A stretch of DNA of 64,000 bases from Flaccisagitta enflata. Lineage: Eukaryota; Chaetognatha; Sagittoidea; Aphragmophora. The translations under genes and the position numbers were made by a program. Position 1 is the first letter of the stretch, and each line of letters begins with the position of its first letter. Below, piece by piece: positions 23,376 through 34,958 of the stretch. Location of the stretch: positions 74,710,001 to 74,774,000 of the forward strand of contig OZ231126.1 of NCBI GenBank assembly GCA_965153355.1. Reading direction: 5' to 3'. The notes below the pieces were generated by a model that did not search any database, was not told the origin of the DNA, and was given only the letters and a program-made list of their open reading frames with translations.

Positions 23376-23387
23376 AAAGACACACAC

Positions 23388-23390
<3 letters not shown>

Positions 23391-23478
<88 letters not shown>

Positions 23479-23510
23479 GACAGACAGACAGACAGACAGA
23501 CACACACACA
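23391..23510. repeat. (GA)n(CAGA)n(CA)n microsatellite
   Basis: GA run, then CAGACAGA, then CA, within the 3' part of the Helitron-like element. Confidence 0.95.
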
Positions 23511-23597
23511 GGTGCGTGAATGTAATAAGGAGAGACCTGAAAAAAACAAAAACAATTTTACGATTTTTTTCCGGTCGGCGAGAGCCGCCTTTACTGG

Positions 23598-23977
23598 TAC
23601 TTGGCGTAACTGACCGACTGACCGATGAGTGTAAATCTAACAGAGGCGAAAGAATAATACAGGTAAAGGTTTGTGAATGATCCAAGTCCCTGTTCCCCCA
23701 CATCTCCCTGACGGCGCTGGGACTTAAAAGGCAAAGTCTCTGTTTCGGTGTAATGACGAATCGAGGCGCAAATTCGGAAGCCATTTCCAATTCCATTTCC
23801 GCTCATCGCTGAATCCATTTTTTTGCACCATCACAAAATTATCTTTTTTGAAGCGAATGGAGCGGCAGCCTGAAACTTTAGTGGAAGCCACTCAAAGACC
23901 GGTTAGAGAAACCATTGTCGGCCTATCGGTCTGTCGGTTTTGCTTCGGTATCTTTTTTTTCGCAGCTAAGACAAAAA
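23598..23977. other. Unassigned spacer
   Basis: No gene or repeat end recognised. Confidence 0.5.
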
Positions 23978-23978
23978 G

Positions 23979-24056
<78 letters not shown>

Positions 24057-24062
24057 GTTGCT

Positions 24063-24101
<39 letters not shown>

Positions 24102-24128
24102 TGTTGCTGCTGCTACAGCGACCGTCGC

Positions 24129-24162
<34 letters not shown>

Positions 24163-24212
24163 GCTGTTGTTGTTGTTGTTGCTATTGTTGCTGTTGCTGC
24201 TGTTATGGGTTG
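23978..24212. repeat. (GTT)n microsatellite with GCT interruptions
   Basis: About 230 bp of GTT and GCTGTT. Homopolymer Cys, Val and Leu frames arise from it. Confidence 0.97.
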
Positions 24213-25655
24213 CTGTTGAGTTGGTCTTCGAATATATCTTTTACATTCGCTATTGAGACAGGCTCAACTGTAAGGCATGGAACTTTATGTTAAATAGAAG
24301 ATTATATCAAGTGATTCTTATTTTGTCACATTGACTTCAGCGACTCCTTTGTAACCAGGCCAAAATGAAACAGAGGGACATGATGTGAAAGGAATGTGCC
24401 TCCCGACCAAAAGCAAGCAGCTTCTTCAATATTTTACATTATGTTTCTTGTTCTGATCCATAGAGACTACGTCTGTGGCTGTGCCGCTGCCCAAAGTGCA
24501 ACAGAGTGAAAGACTGAGATCTCAGACAAAAGGCAAGCAGTTGCTTATATTCTAATCCATTGTGGGGAGGCTACGCCACCTCTTCTTCTTCCTCCTGCAC
24601 CGCCTCATCTCCCTGCTCTTCCTCTATCTTAGTATCTACTCCATCTCCTCTGCAGAATCCCGTGACTCACTTTTCGACCAACATCACCACCACTCACCAC
24701 CACCACCACCACCACCACCACCACCACCACCACCACCACCACCACCACCACCACTGCCACCACTGCTGCCACCACCACCTTTTCCTCCTCCTCCTCTATC
24801 TCCTCCATCTGTGGACTCACGCGACTCTTTCCACTTGAATAATCCTCAAAATGAAACAAGGCTGGATTCAAGGAAGCACCAGACGCATGTCAGGTGGAAA
24901 AGTTCAGTCGAGTTTGTCAATATACGAATAGTCTTTTGATCATATCAAGGAACATAGGGGCGCTATGTATTTGTTTCCCCATTAGCATGAAGATCAAGCA
25001 GCAGAGCAAAGCGTAGCTCCGAGTTTCATCTTTTTACCCCGTGGAAATGAAAACTAACGAAAGAAAAAACTTGAGCACTGTATGGTTGTATTTCATTTCT
25101 CGCTTTCTGCTTTGACTTGCATGGAAAAGTGCGAAATTAATGCAGAGAACAAAATTTTTCCCAAAGTCTGCTTTTCTACCAGAAATTCATTTTTTCCAGT
25201 AAACTGATCCTTTTCAAGTCACTTCCGAATAATTTTTTCAAAGGTCCTTTTCAAAAGATTCTCACTCTAAAGTTGAGTGCGTTCTATCCTGTCTGTCCGT
25301 CTGTCTGTGTTCCTCTTCACCTTACCCACATTGGAATAACCGAAAATATAGTGAGCTATCCCATCGTCTTGCAGTGCAAGATACATGGGCCAAAATGGTA
25401 TTACTTTATTTTAAGCGAGATGGTGTTTGGTAAAAAAAACCTACTTCAGACAGTAATCTCTAGCCAGCCTGACATAAGAGAAGAGAGAATTGTGGGGAGT
25501 CTTGATCATTTTTTTTTTTTGGTCTGCGGAGCGTTACTTTGCCTTTCTACTTGATGGTTGGTGCAATCGCCATGACCGTTAACAGGCAATAGTCGTGGAT
25601 ACGAAATCCCACAATTCTTTTTCTCTCTTTCGCGCGCTCACAAGCTCATTCACAC
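24213..25655. other. Spacer with (CAC)n
   Basis: Contains a CAC array at 24683-24780 flanked by CTC-rich DNA. The motif GAGACT/AAGCAAGCAG recurs near 24411 and 24530, suggesting a diverged duplication. No gene supported. Confidence 0.55.
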
Positions 25656-26168
25656 TAGCCCACTATGAAAACACGTTTTTTAGTCGCGGACACGCGACTC
25701 TACACATTGCCGTGTCGGTCGGTAGATCGGTCGGTATGTCCGTCGGTATGTCCGTCCGTCCGTCCGTCCGTCACATTTTTGAATTCTGAGCGGTTTCGCA
25801 CCGCCCCTGCCAAACTGTCCGCGACTGGTTTGCCGTGTATCCGGCCTTGTTCATAGAAAAGTTCTCTATCGAAGAGATTTGACTAAAAATCATAAAAATA
25901 GATGGTCCATAACAAAAATTGGACCATGGGGCTTCAATTAGGTGTGCCCGCCACTACCCCCATGTCCCATAGGAAATGTACAGGGGGATTTTAGTCTGCA
26001 GGGTCTCCTATCTTTCATAAATAAAGGGAAATGGGGAGAGTGGCGGGCACACTTTACAGAAGCCCTACGACCAAATTTTTGTCATGAACCATCCATTTTT
26101 ATGATTTTAAATCCTATCTCTTCGATAGAGAACTTTTCTATGAAAAAGCGTGTTTAAATAGTGGGCTA
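25656..26168. mobile_element. Palindromic MITE with 8-bp TSD, interrupted by a THE element
   Basis: Flanked by the 8-bp direct repeat ATTCACAC (25648-25655 and 26169-26176). Inverted ends TAGCCCACTAT, with pairing continuing nearly to the centre (about 25960), so the original 340-bp element is a near-complete palindrome. A THE copy (25682-25849) sits in the left half only; the right half shows the empty site CGCTTTTTCATAG. An 8-bp duplication fits hAT-type mobilisation. Confidence 0.85.
25682..25849 (-). mobile_element. THE element, subfamily TCGCGGAC
   Basis: Hairpin AGTCGCGGACACGCGACT, a GGTATGTCCGTCCGTC block, and distal GTCCGCGACT before GCCGTGTATCCGGCCTTG. Inserted in a T tract of the surrounding MITE: five T in the empty half, five plus two T around the insertion. 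Confidence 0.92.
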
Positions 26169-26176
26169 ATTCACAC

Positions 26177-26869
<693 letters not shown>

Positions 26870-27100
26870 CGTAAATATATTGAGCGAGGAGCAGCAATTC
26901 CGCGTACAGAACCACATATGGCGACATCCTGGGAGAGGGTAAGGTAGGGAAAAAGGTAAATGTATTGAGCGAGGACTAACAATTCCGTGTACAGAACCAC
27001 ACATAGCGACATTCTGGATAGAAGTAAAGGTAAGGGTAAATTCATTGATCATTTCTAGCAATTCTGCGATCAGAACTACACATGGCGACACTTTCGAATT
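26870..27100. repeat. Three-copy ~83-bp tandem repeat
   Basis: Units start GTAAATATATTGAGCGAGGA (26870), GTAAATGTATTGAGCGAGGA (26956) and GTAAATTCATTGATC (27036), each followed by CAATTCYGYG and ACAGAACCACA. Third unit diverged. Confidence 0.85.
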
Positions 27101-27184
27101 GTAAACGTAAACCTGTAGAACACTCGGGGACTTTGTTTATCCATCCATCCACCCTTCCGCCTGTCTGTCTGTCTGTGATTTGTA

Positions 27185-27490
27185 GCCTAAGAGGGAGGAT
27201 TTGAAGCCCAATAGGGATAAACAGAGAGAGGCCTGAAAGGTCTTTTTTGAGGCCTGGGAAGGCTAAGGCCTGAAAGGCCTGATTTGAGGCCTGAGCGGCC
27301 CGATTTGTGGTCTGAGAGGCCTGAAAATCCTGATTTGATTCCTGAGAGACCTAATTTGATGCCTGAGAGGCTTGATTTGATGCCTGGGAGGCTTGGTTGC
27401 AGGCCTGGTTTGAGGTCTGGGGCGAACAAACAAACGAACGAACCTAAGTCCCCTTGCGTTCTACAGGACTTCGTACCCTTTAAAGCCGCC
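27185..27490. repeat. GGCCTGATTTGA minisatellite with GC-rich flank
   Basis: About ten diverged units of roughly 20 bp with core GAGGCCTGATTTGA. It closes with AAGTCCCCTTGCGTTCTACA, the same flank used by the minisatellites at 58765 and 60093. Confidence 0.8.
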
Positions 27491-27504
27491 GCCTAAAACG
27501 TGAA

Positions 27505-27505
27505 A

Positions 27506-27577
<72 letters not shown>

Positions 27578-27598
27578 AAAAAAGATAGAAAGAAAGAA

Positions 27599-27631
<33 letters not shown>

Positions 27632-27632
27632 G
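27505..27632. repeat. (GAAA)n(CAGA)n microsatellite
   Basis: GAAA for about 95 bp, then CAGA for 32 bp. Confidence 0.97.
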
Positions 27633-28365
27633 TGATTATTCCAAGGGATTTAATACCGTTTACATAAATTAGATGAAATTACGGCAGATTTAGTCTGAAT
27701 CGCGTCTAAAAAGCACATCACGAAGATGGAACAAAGGGGAACATTCGAAAAATGGCGAGAGACGCGTCGTAATTGAAGGGCTTGTGACGTAAAAGGAGCT
27801 AAACACATGAAAACAGCGAGTTTGGATTTAGGGGGTGCGTGGGGATTAGGGGTCTCTACTGGGGGTCATTCATGATTTCGGAGGGTGAACGCACGGGGAA
27901 TGCGAACGGTCTCAATGTCAGTTTCAAATATCATCCAGTAGAATATTTATGAATTGCAAAGCAAAGCAAAGCATAGATCATGATAATCTTATCTAAATCG
28001 CGTGGCAAGGACGCAAGGTAATGGTGTACAAGAGCAGCTAAAAGTTAAGAGTAGGAGGAGCAGATTAATCTAAAAGCCATGCAATCATCTGTCTGTGCAA
28101 TGATCAGATGGGAGGCGAGGCAGTGATCAGAGATAAAAATGCCTCAAGTAACATGAGTAAATTTGCAGCGGACGAGTGAGGGGAGAAATTAGCGAAGAGT
28201 TAAAAATAGAATATATAGCTCCATAAGGAAAGGAAGAGGAAAAAGTCGCAAAAGAGTTAGATGGTCAGCGGTACCCGTGCCCTGCTGAGTAGGTTGTGCT
28301 TGAAGTTTAAGGGGGATCTACGCATTCACACATATAGGGGATTTTCTCCTTCTGCTCCATCTTCT
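27633..28365. other. Unassigned spacer
   Basis: Mixed sequence with no supported coding region or element ends. Confidence 0.5.
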
Positions 28366-28821
28366 TCTTCTTCTCCGTCCCTCCCCCCTCAAATCCCAGT
28401 CTCGAGGCCTAAATTCCAGTCTCAGGGCCAAAATCCCAGTCTCGAGGCACAAATACCAGCCTCAAGCACCAATCAACAAGCATCATGCAAAAGATTTTCC
28501 ACATCAATCACCAAGCAAAATGTTCAGCTTAAGTGTACTAAAACGCATAGCACCGAGAATCAATTAATCAAGCACCAAGCTTCAGATTGCCTATTTCAGG
28601 CAGCAAGTACGATTATCAAGCCTTGAAATCGGATTGACAACTCTCTACCACCGATCACCAGTTAGCGAGAACCAAGCATAGGCTATTACAAGCATCAAAC
28701 CATAAAACATGACATTGCCTACCTCAAACACCAAGCTCTCGAGTTGGGAAGCATCCATGTGAGACAAGCCCAGAGGAGCAAGACGAATGTAAGCCAGCTG
28801 TGATAAACTGTAGCCCAAGCC

Positions 28822-28825
<4 letters not shown>
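28366..28825. repeat. Diverged AAATCCCAGTCTCGAGGC minisatellite and CAAGCACC-rich DNA
   Basis: Four units near 20 bp at 28388-28470, related to the array at 61890-62010 on the opposite strand, followed by loosely repeated ATCAAGCACCAAGC. No gene. Confidence 0.65.
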
Positions 28826-28905
<80 letters not shown>

Positions 28906-28990
28906 GGAGACAGAGAGAGAAAGAGACAGAGAGAGAAGGATACAGAGAGAGATGGAGAGAAACAGAAATACAGACAGACAAACAAACAAA
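28826..28990. repeat. (GA)n microsatellite
   Basis: GA for about 80 bp, then GAGACAGAGA and CAGACAAACA units. Confidence 0.97.
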
Positions 28991-29176
28991 CAGATGGAGA
29001 TGGAAAGGAGGAAAATTTTGAGAATTATCAGAAATTATGTTAAAGATATTGCATTATCTTTTATAAAATTCTCTTAAATTCATAACGGTCGGTTTTGCAT
29101 GAGTCATGATGGATGAAAAGAAAGGAAATAATGAAAGACATGACAAAGAGAATGAATGAAAGAAAGACATGACGTA

Positions 29177-29638
29177 CACTTATTTCTTTTTATAAGAACG
29201 TCACTTTTTGGGCAAGCCTTCAATGTTCTTAAATTTTAGGCAGTTTCAAGGCTTAAACGTTCTTAAATTGTTCTTAACTTAAATACAGCTTTTGACCTTT
29301 AACTAAGAACGTTTTTAATGGGTTTGAGTATGTCTCTATGAAAAAATGAAGGAAAATATCAATAAAACAACAAAGCAGCAAGTTTAAAATTCTTAGTATA
29401 TGAAAATAGAGTAAAAGCATGGTAAAAAACATAACACAATTATGTCCTGGATTATTATTTTCAATAAAAAAATGAAGCTTACTAATAACTTAACATTCTC
29501 TTAAATCTTTAAAAGATTTTAAGACTAATGTTCTTAAATGAAATAAAAGCTTTTAATATTCGTAGCATGTTTTTAAATATTTAGGGTTTTTAAGCCTAAC
29601 GTTCTTATGAACTTGGTTCTTATAAAAAGAAATAAGTG
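29177..29638. mobile_element. TTATAAGAAC MITE, best-preserved copy
   Basis: 462 bp with perfect 23-bp inverted ends beginning CACTTATTTCTTTTTATAAG and flanked by TA on both sides (29175-29176, 29639-29640). Interior AT-rich with repeated GTTCTTA. Defines the ends of the family also seen at 14015, 39785 and 44331. Confidence 0.93.
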
Positions 29639-29699
29639 TAAAGAGAGAAGTTTTGGGTATACGAAGATTTACGTACTTGAATGAATGATGGATGAACAA

Positions 29700-29766
29700 A
29701 TGAATGAAAGAACGAATGAATGAAAATGAATGAATGAATGAATGAATGAATGAATGAATGAATGAA
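29700..29766. repeat. (GAAT)n microsatellite
   Basis: ATGAATGA repeats. Confidence 0.95.
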
Positions 29767-30049
29767 GGTGACACCCACCATCATTACGATGAGTGAGAGA
29801 ACATAAGATTGTCGGGTGACGAATACGAAGATGGTGACGAGTGGCGGCCGCTTCAGCGTCAAATCTGGTGAAACTGAAATCAAGAAAAACAAGGTCATTA
29901 GACCTAAGTCGCGTGCGTCGGCACTTTCAAAAAAAGTCAGGCAGACAGACAGACAGACAAACTTTATTTTCAAAAAGACATTTGAAATAGCTGTTTACTA
30001 CTTTAAGTATCTTCTCCACTATTCAGAGTCATAAAAAAACGCGATTAAA
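29767..30049. other. Spacer at inner edge of right arm
   Basis: Contains AAGTCGCGTGCGTCGGCAC (29908) then CAGACAGACAG, probably a broken THE fragment. No gene. Confidence 0.45.
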
Positions 30050-30543
30050 GGCCTTTAAAACGACTTTGTTACGGACCAACTGACGGGACCGACGGACCGA
30101 AAAGTGGCTTACAGAGTCACGTAGCACGCGACTAAAAAGAACGTATATAAGTACTATCCAGGCGGAAAAAATTTGTCGGTACGTTGACATGCATATCTCA
30201 GGTTAGAATCAACCAATCATCAAAAAATTAGTGAGACAATTAAAGCCCTTCAAATTTGCATGAGATTGACGCAAACCGCATCCCTCTAGCTCTATGCGTT
30301 TAAAAGCTATTCAACTTTGACTAAAATGCTTCAGTTACACTTTTGCTATTTCTACACAATCTTCTGATGATATCATATCACTTTTTTTTTTAATCATTTC
30401 TTAATGCGTTGAGCTAGACAGATGCGATTTGCGTTGCCCGGTTGCAAATTCGAAGGGCTCCATTTAAGTCACCGATTTTTCTATGATTTGATATTTCTTT
30501 TGAAAGCTGTATGTCTAAATGTAGTGAAAGAAATTAAAAAAAA

Positions 30544-30756
30544 CAAGGCCGGATACACGGCTACCCCAGTCGCGTGCGGGTGGGCAGGGGCCATATTTGA
30601 GGTCAGTGGAGCATTTGGGCAGGAGCAGTATAGCCAAAAACCCCATAAACGCCGAAAAAGTAAAGTGTGACGGACCGACGGACGGACCGACGGACGGACC
30701 GACCGACGGACCGACGGACGGACAAAGCGGGGTGTAGAGTCGCGTAGCAAGCGACT
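30544..30756 (+). mobile_element. THE element, subfamily TCGCGTGC
   Basis: CAAGGCCGG start, AGTCGCGTGCGGG motif, 55-bp GGACCGAC block, hairpin GTCGCGTAGCAAGCGACT with one mismatch. Inserted at the A tract that exists in the left-arm Tc1 copy near 18845. Confidence 0.9.
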
Positions 30757-32308
30757 AAACATCTCGGTCTAAACAATGTACGTAGGAGAGTCGCCTTCTT
30801 TATCCGTTTAGTTATGTAGGAGCTCGTTCCGCAAGCAAGAATAATTTTTCAGCGACGACAAATGATTGAAAAAAAAGTCAAAAAGTCAAAAAAGGAACAA
30901 ACGCGGAATGAGTGACCTTTCAAGAGAGCGAAAACAAACAGAATTGATAGGTAGCTATCTGATTAAACTGTCAGTGTTTCCTAATACAGAACTTTTGAAT
31001 TAGAAGATGTTTTGAAAAAAAATTCTAATGTTAGATCTAACAGATTCAGACGAGAAATTGTGTTTCTAGTCGCTCAGATGAAAGCAGCCGTGACCTTGAG
31101 CGTTCAACACCCTACGCCGATGATCTCGACACCACAGAAATCGTCAATTAAGTAGAAACAAGGCATAAGTCGTTAATAAAGCAACAACCATCGGTGGAGC
31201 AGAAACTCAGTAAAGCGGAAACCGTCCAGGCTAACCCCACCAACGCGGAAATCGCTTACGATACAGAGCTTTTGCCGTGAAGACTGAGAGTTTCACTGTA
31301 ACGATTAAAAAAGGAAATTGCCAAAAATACGGAACTGACCGTTAGTGAGGATGCAATTATATTCAGTTTTTCTATCAGCGGAAACGAAGAAAATTCAACC
31401 GCTACCATTGAAACAGAGTCAAAATTTCTGTTGCTATTTCAGCATGATGAATTTTGGTAACGATATTTGTCCTAGTAAGAACCAGTTTCTACAAAGGACG
31501 ATTGTGTTAAGGCCACTCGATCGCACGTTTGTTCAGACGCACCACTCACTCCGCTCACTCCCTACGCATTGAGACACTAAGTTATACACGCTCCACTTGC
31601 TCACTCTGCTCATGGGCTTCCTCACTCCGTTCAAGGGCTCCTCACTCACTTCGCCCACTCCCTCATAGGAAGGTCGAAGTTCAACAATGTGTGTTCACGC
31701 TGTTGACATGATAAACGGAAATGATCACATTTGCTGAACCAGATGAAGCGCATTCTATGTAGCTGCTCTGCTCACTGGTAGCGGATGGTCAACTGACCGT
31801 CTTGACTGACCAACGCCGTCTTACGCGGAGAGCCTCACGAGTGAAATGCAATCAGACAAAATCAACAGCAAGATCGCCGAGCGAATTAACGACCGCATCG
31901 ACGGTCGGCTCCACAACCAGATGTAATCAAAGAGTCGATTTACGGAGAGATGGAAAGCCTAATAAACAAGCAGATCGCCGATCAAATCAACGCTAACTCC
32001 AACAAGCAACTCAAACAGGTTTCACCATTTTCTGCATCAAATTTTTTTTACATTGTTGGGTACTTTTTAGTGTATATAGTTCAATTTGGCGGGTGAGCAG
32101 AGGCAATAATGCGGGCATTACCCAAAAACAAGTAAATTTAATTTCAATTTTAGCTTATGACGTCAATTTCGTTACCATGCATTGCTGGCTTCGCTGCATC
32201 TTCATATTATTCATCGGCATGGACGATGGGACAAAACACGCAACAGCAATAACAATCGTCTTCAGTTATGGAAAAGCTGCAGAACACCTTTGCAACGGTT
32301 GAGGTGTG
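30757..32308. other. Unassigned segment
   Basis: No recognisable gene. Around 31830-32020 three frames carry short runs such as INSKIAERINDRIDGRLHNQ and ESLINKQIADQINANSNK, which look like one amphipathic sequence broken by frameshifts; the family is not recognised. Confidence 0.4.
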
Positions 32309-32413
32309 TGTGCGTGTGCGTGTGCGCGTGCGCGTGCGCGTGCGCGTGCGCGTGCATGTGCGTGTGTGTGAGAGTGTGTGTGTGTGTGTGTGTGTGTGAG
32401 TGAGTAAGTGAGT

Positions 32414-32480
<67 letters not shown>
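32309..32480. repeat. (GTGC)n(GT)n(GA)n microsatellite
   Basis: GTGCGC, GT, GTGA and GA tracts in succession. Confidence 0.97.
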
Positions 32481-32483
<3 letters not shown>

Positions 32484-32527
32484 CGCACTCTGATTTATTA
32501 TTTCTCGCTTAAAATACCAGACATATA

Positions 32528-33087
32528 CAGTAGATCTCGTCTAGACTTGGGATAACGGGGGCAAGCATTGTGGAAAGATGAATAAACCCAGGGGAGCGAT
32601 ATTTGGATTATAAAGTAATCAAACGATGCCTAATTCTCCATGATAGTTGGTTGCCATGGAAACATTTCCATGTATTCTTGCTAAAATATCAATATTTTGA
32701 GAAATTTTTTCAGGGAACATTGCTTAAAATAAAATTTGCTTAAACTTTCCCACAGTATGTTCTTTAAGAATGTCGCTTGTTTGGCCGTTGCTAGGGAGCG
32801 TATCCATGTGTGACAACCCCTAGCAACCGCTAAACAAGCGACATTCTTACAGAACATACTGTAGAAAAGTTGTAGCAAATTTGATTTTAAAAAATGTTCC
32901 CTAAAAAAATTTCTCAAAATATTGATATTTTAGCGTAAATACATAGAAATGCGTTTCTATAGCACCAGCTATCATGGGCAATAAAGCATCCCTTTATTAG
33001 TCTATGTTTCAAATATGACTCCCCTGGCTTCATTTGTTTTTATACAATGCTTGCCCCTGTTATCTCAAGTCTAGACGAGATCTACTG
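32528..33087. mobile_element. Near-complete palindromic MITE
   Basis: 560 bp in which the first half is the reverse complement of the second almost throughout, centred near 32808. Ends CAGTAGATCTCGTCTAGACT, flanked by TA (32526-32527, 33088-33089). Non-coding; would form a 280-bp hairpin. Confidence 0.9.
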
Positions 33088-33139
33088 TAGGTTACACAAA
33101 ACTTTAAAGTTATGAAATCATGATTTCAGGATAAGAATT

Positions 33140-33463
33140 GTCGATTGGTGGAGACCGGGAAAACTTTTTTGGACGCCTTTTTTGGATGCCTTTTTTGGAC
33201 GCCTTTTTTGGATGCCTTCACCACTTCATCCTTCACAGAAATTCAGGTTCTAATGCTTTCTACCCAGCTTTCAGCACAGGTTACACATGATGACGCTCAT
33301 AATAGGACAACCGATTCTCAGTCAACAGCGATCTTTCATCGTCTGCCTTACCACCATCTATTGAGGTTTTGGTTTCGGTCAAGTTCAACCGGGGGGGGGG
33401 AAGAGAAGGTTGGAGAAGGAGACCGACAGAAATGAGTGAGAGAAATAGACATTTACAGAGGAA
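33140..33463. other. Spacer with GGAYGCCTTTTTT repeats
   Basis: Four units of a 16-bp repeat at 33163-33222; the rest is unassigned, with G9 at 33391. Confidence 0.6.
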
Positions 33464-33826
33464 AGGTGTGGACCCCCTGAAAACTGTAGCACCCCCACAT
33501 ACAGCTCTAACGGATTAAATTATAGACACTCTAAAGGTAGAGAAAGAATGTTTATATTAATACAAGTGGCGTCATCTGAGCGATTTTTCAATTTTGCTTT
33601 TTAAGTCAACACATAATTTAATAAAATATTGAAATTAACTGTTATTAAAGGTTTATGAAATCAAAGATTTTATATAATAATTTGAGACTGGAATGGAAAT
33701 TGCAAAATCGCTCTGATAGCGCCATTTCTATAGTCATAAACTTTAATTAGCAACATTGAATTTGTTATTTATCCCTATAGTTTGATCTAGAAGGGGGGGT
33801 GCTACAGTTTTAGGGGCGTTCACATC
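33464..33826. mobile_element. TIR element with AAAACTGTAGCACCCCC ends
   Basis: Imperfect inverted ends: TGTGGACCCCCTGAAAACTG at left, TGTGAACGCCCCTAAAACTG at right, both continuing TAGCACCCCC. About 360 bp, AT-rich interior. Target duplication not resolved. Confidence 0.7.
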
Positions 33827-33894
33827 TTATATTTCTCTTTCATTGGTACAGAGTGTTGAAGAGATCTTTTTTTGATTCCATAGTGGTTTTTTTA

Positions 33895-34028
33895 AGTCGT
33901 GGACACGCGACTACACCGTGCCGTGTCGGTCGGTCGGTCGGCCCGTCACAGTTTTGAATTCTGAGCGGTTTTTGCATTACTGTTCCTGCCCAACTGTCCG
34001 CGACTGAATTGCCGTATATCCGGCCTTG
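33895..34028 (-). mobile_element. THE element, subfamily TCGCGGAC
   Basis: Hairpin AGTCGTGGACACGCGACT (one G-T pair) after a T7 run, short GGTC block, distal GTCCGCGACT, end CCGGCCTTG followed by TTC. Confidence 0.88.
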
Positions 34029-34309
34029 TTCTTTTTTATTTGAAAAACTAACTATCTCAATCATACAAGAATTTTTATTTCATGTCATTATTTATTTATT
34101 TTTTGAGTCATACTTCGGTATTTCGTGAGCAGTGGGAATCAGACAAAAGTCCAGAGACAGATGGACATAATTATGGCATTTTTGTTGCTATGTGTTGCGT
34201 ATCAACTTGATTGATATTCCTTGCGTATTAAACCGAATAAAATTTCAATCACATCTTTGCTTCGCGTCTTATATCTATAAAAGAGTTAAATTCATTTGAG
34301 CCTCCGATC

Positions 34310-34750
34310 CCAGAGTTACGTGGTATGGTATGGGGACGCTGGAGAATTCGTGGGAAGGCTGGGGCTTTTCATGTAAAAAGAGGCTTTTGACATGCTTGTG
34401 ATAGGGATCAAAGCTCAAAAGCGCGTCAGTCAGACAGTCAGAAATCGATTTACTAGATAGATAGTCTTTCGATTGTACTTAGAATATTTTCGAAGATTTT
34501 TGGCGGAGAACAGTACAACCCATTTTATTGGGTTGCCAAGGAGATGAGCCAAAATGGAATTACAGGCCGTTAAGACAGATGAAATTATGAGACAGATCTG
34601 GAAAGCCTTCACTCCTGAGTACCTCGATCAGCTTTACAAATCCCTTCCGAAACGAATGGCTGCCCTGATTCAGTCTAACTTTCTAAGGGAGCTTACACTA
34701 ATTATCAATGGATCTCTTATTGATTTGTATTCATTTTTACGGCAATGAAT
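34310..34750 (+). pseudogene. Tc1/mariner transposase remnant (C-terminal half)
   Basis: Frames in order on the plus strand resemble Tc1-family transposase: GMVWGRWRIRGKAGAFHVK near 34325 (family pattern MVWG...G.G.L), NPFYWVAKEM near 34515 (NPIE-W-like) and KTDEIMRQIWKAFTPEYLDQ then LYKSLPKRMAALIQ at 34566-34670, the typical C terminus. Frameshifts and stops separate the pieces. The left-arm copy keeps only the last piece, so it lost more. Non-functional. Confidence 0.75.
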
Positions 34751-34958
34751 ACGTTTTTGGTACAGGTCGAAAGATTTTTTCCGCCTAGATAGTATGGGTA
34801 GCCACATTCTTCTTTGCATGTTTCTCTCATATAACGTCCATCCGTGTGTCTATGAAGCCTGTATAAAAGTGTGTATGATATGGGGCTTATTGAACTACGG
34901 TAACACGAGTTTTCTAAATATCTCTATCTCTGGGGCAAGTTTCAGATACCTACATATA

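Larger units (their letters stand above)
22244..23597 (+). mobile_element. Helitron-like element, copy 1
   Basis: Shares both ends with 34959-35892 (inverted): 5' TTGGGAAAAAAATCG, then a TCGAAAAA/TTTTTCGA hairpin; 3' GGCGAGAGCCGCC hairpin followed by TTTACTGG and a T. The first 320 bp match the other copy. The interior is a polypurine array of about 800 bp. The 6 bases before its 5' end are ACTGGT-like (CTGG), the same as its own 3' end, which could mark a tandem neighbour. No Rep/helicase ORF. Confidence 0.65.
30154..34792 (+). mobile_element. Tc1-like element, right-arm copy, split by later insertions
   Basis: Same TA-flanked ends as 18629-19228 (30152-30153 and 34793-34794). The first 390 bp (to 30540) and last 210 bp (from 34584) match the left copy. 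The 4 kb between holds a THE (30544-30756), unassigned DNA, two TIR elements, another THE and more transposase remnants. Confidence 0.65.

Noticed and set aside
22385-23796. Open frames above 400 residues on both strands
   Set aside because: They are translations of the GGGA polypurine array and flanking GA repeats within the Helitron-like element.
26870-27100. Possible CRISPR-like regular repeats
   Set aside because: Three diverged 83-bp tandem units without alternating spacers, in a eukaryotic context.
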